Source of the DNA: Eriocheir sinensis
Taxonomy: Eukaryota > Arthropoda > Malacostraca > Decapoda > Varunidae
Direction of reading: 5' to 3'
NCBI RefSeq assembly: GCF_024679095.1
Contig: NW_026111206.1
Location: 536,001 to 600,000 of the forward strand
Length of the DNA: 64,000 nucleotides
The notes under the pieces are model-generated. The model was given only the letters and a program-made list of their open reading frames with translations, was not told the origin of the DNA and did no database searches. This document shows, piece by piece, positions 63,440 through 64,000 of this stretch (the stretch's first letter is position 1; the number at the start of each line of letters is the position of its first letter). Position numbers and translations under genes: made by a program.

Positions 63440-64000
63440 CTATTTTCACACAAATTTAATTACTTTTGTGTATTTTTGCATATTGTTTAATATAAATTTA
63501 CGTTATTTTAATTGTATTTTGTATATTTATATTTATACAATACACATTCTTTTATTAGTATTTTCTTTATTTATTTTGATACGAGTTTACATTATTTTAT
63601 GTGTATTTTGTATACCTTTTTTTATACGTATTTACTTCATTTTATGTGTATTTTGTATATTTATTTTCATAGAAATCTACGTTATTTTATGTGTATTCGT
63701 ATATATATTTTGAAAAAAATTTACAAGGTTTTATATGTATTTTGCATATCTACATCAATACAAATTTACCTTATTGTATGTGCATTTTGTATATTTATTT
63801 TAATATAGATTCAAATATTTTATGTGTGTCTTGGTATATATATTTTTTATAAAAAATGCGTTATTTTATGGGTATTTTGCATCTTAATTTTCATACAAAT
63901 TTACATTATTTTATTAATATTCTGTGTATTTATTTTGATACGATTTTATATTATTCTATTTGTGTTTTGTATATATTTTTTTATACATATTTACATTATT
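63425..64000 (+). repeat. Satellite segment, monomer strand on +, open at window edge
   Basis: About 13 monomers. It is in the same variant order as 4.43-5.0 and 24.23-24.8 kb, and it shares the TGTGTCTTGGTATATATATT variant near 63823. It runs off the window. Confidence 0.87.

Overview
The window is a single 64-kb block of extremely AT-rich satellite DNA. I see no supportable protein-coding gene, rRNA, tRNA, CRISPR array or recognisable transposon. From end to end it is built from divergent copies of one monomer of about 44-46 bp (roughly 13% G+C in the typical unit). Its T-rich strand reads, in order, a TGTGTATTTTGTATATATAT-like core, a TTTCATACAAATTT-like part, and ACATTATTTTA leading into the next unit. 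This much repetitive satellite without a gene points to eukaryotic nuclear heterochromatin, such as a pericentromeric, subtelomeric or sex-chromosome array. I cannot name the organism or a known satellite family from sequence alone.

Monomers are not interchangeable. About sixteen diagnostic variants follow each other in a fixed order, giving a higher-order repeat (HOR) of about 0.71-0.73 kb when complete (for example 4871-5581). Many HOR passes are shortened by loss of blocks of monomers. Successive stretches change orientation: the T-rich monomer strand lies on + in some blocks and on - in others, with about 40 switches. The main + blocks are 1-1.98, 2.45-3.44, 4.43-7.14, 9.81-11.05, 13.88-20.37, 24.23-25.46, 37.54-42.83, 49.91-51.30 and 57.49-62.54 kb. 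The main - blocks are 3.44-4.43, 7.14-9.81, 20.37-24.23, 27.28-29.75, 29.98-32.38, 33.36-37.54, 42.83-44.83, 45.53-47.20, 47.56-49.91, 53.17-55.98 and 56.11-57.49 kb. Short blocks lie between them.

The orientation switches are not independent. At least six junction sequences recur at two to four or more places, sometimes in opposite orientation. The array therefore seems to have grown by copying blocks that already contained an inversion junction. Large internal duplications are visible: about 4.4 kb at 5.1-9.65 versus 18.5-22.65 kb; 2.44 kb in tandem at 37.77-42.41 kb; 1.24 kb in tandem at 15.5-18.27 kb; about 1.85 kb at 27.28-29.13 versus 42.83-44.70 kb; and inverted pairs at 0.34-1.97 versus 21.5-23.2 kb and 12.56-13.55 versus 25.71-26.8 kb.

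Eleven (TA)n tracts of about 110-175 bp interrupt the array. Several are present in one copy of a duplicated block and absent from its partner, so they are younger than the duplications. Most appear to have expanded from the short TATATA core that every monomer carries. The many open reading frames are a by-product: a typical 45-bp monomer has no stop codon in any of the three frames of its T-rich strand. I do not annotate them as genes. Segment boundaries below were read by eye and are good to about 10-20 bp.
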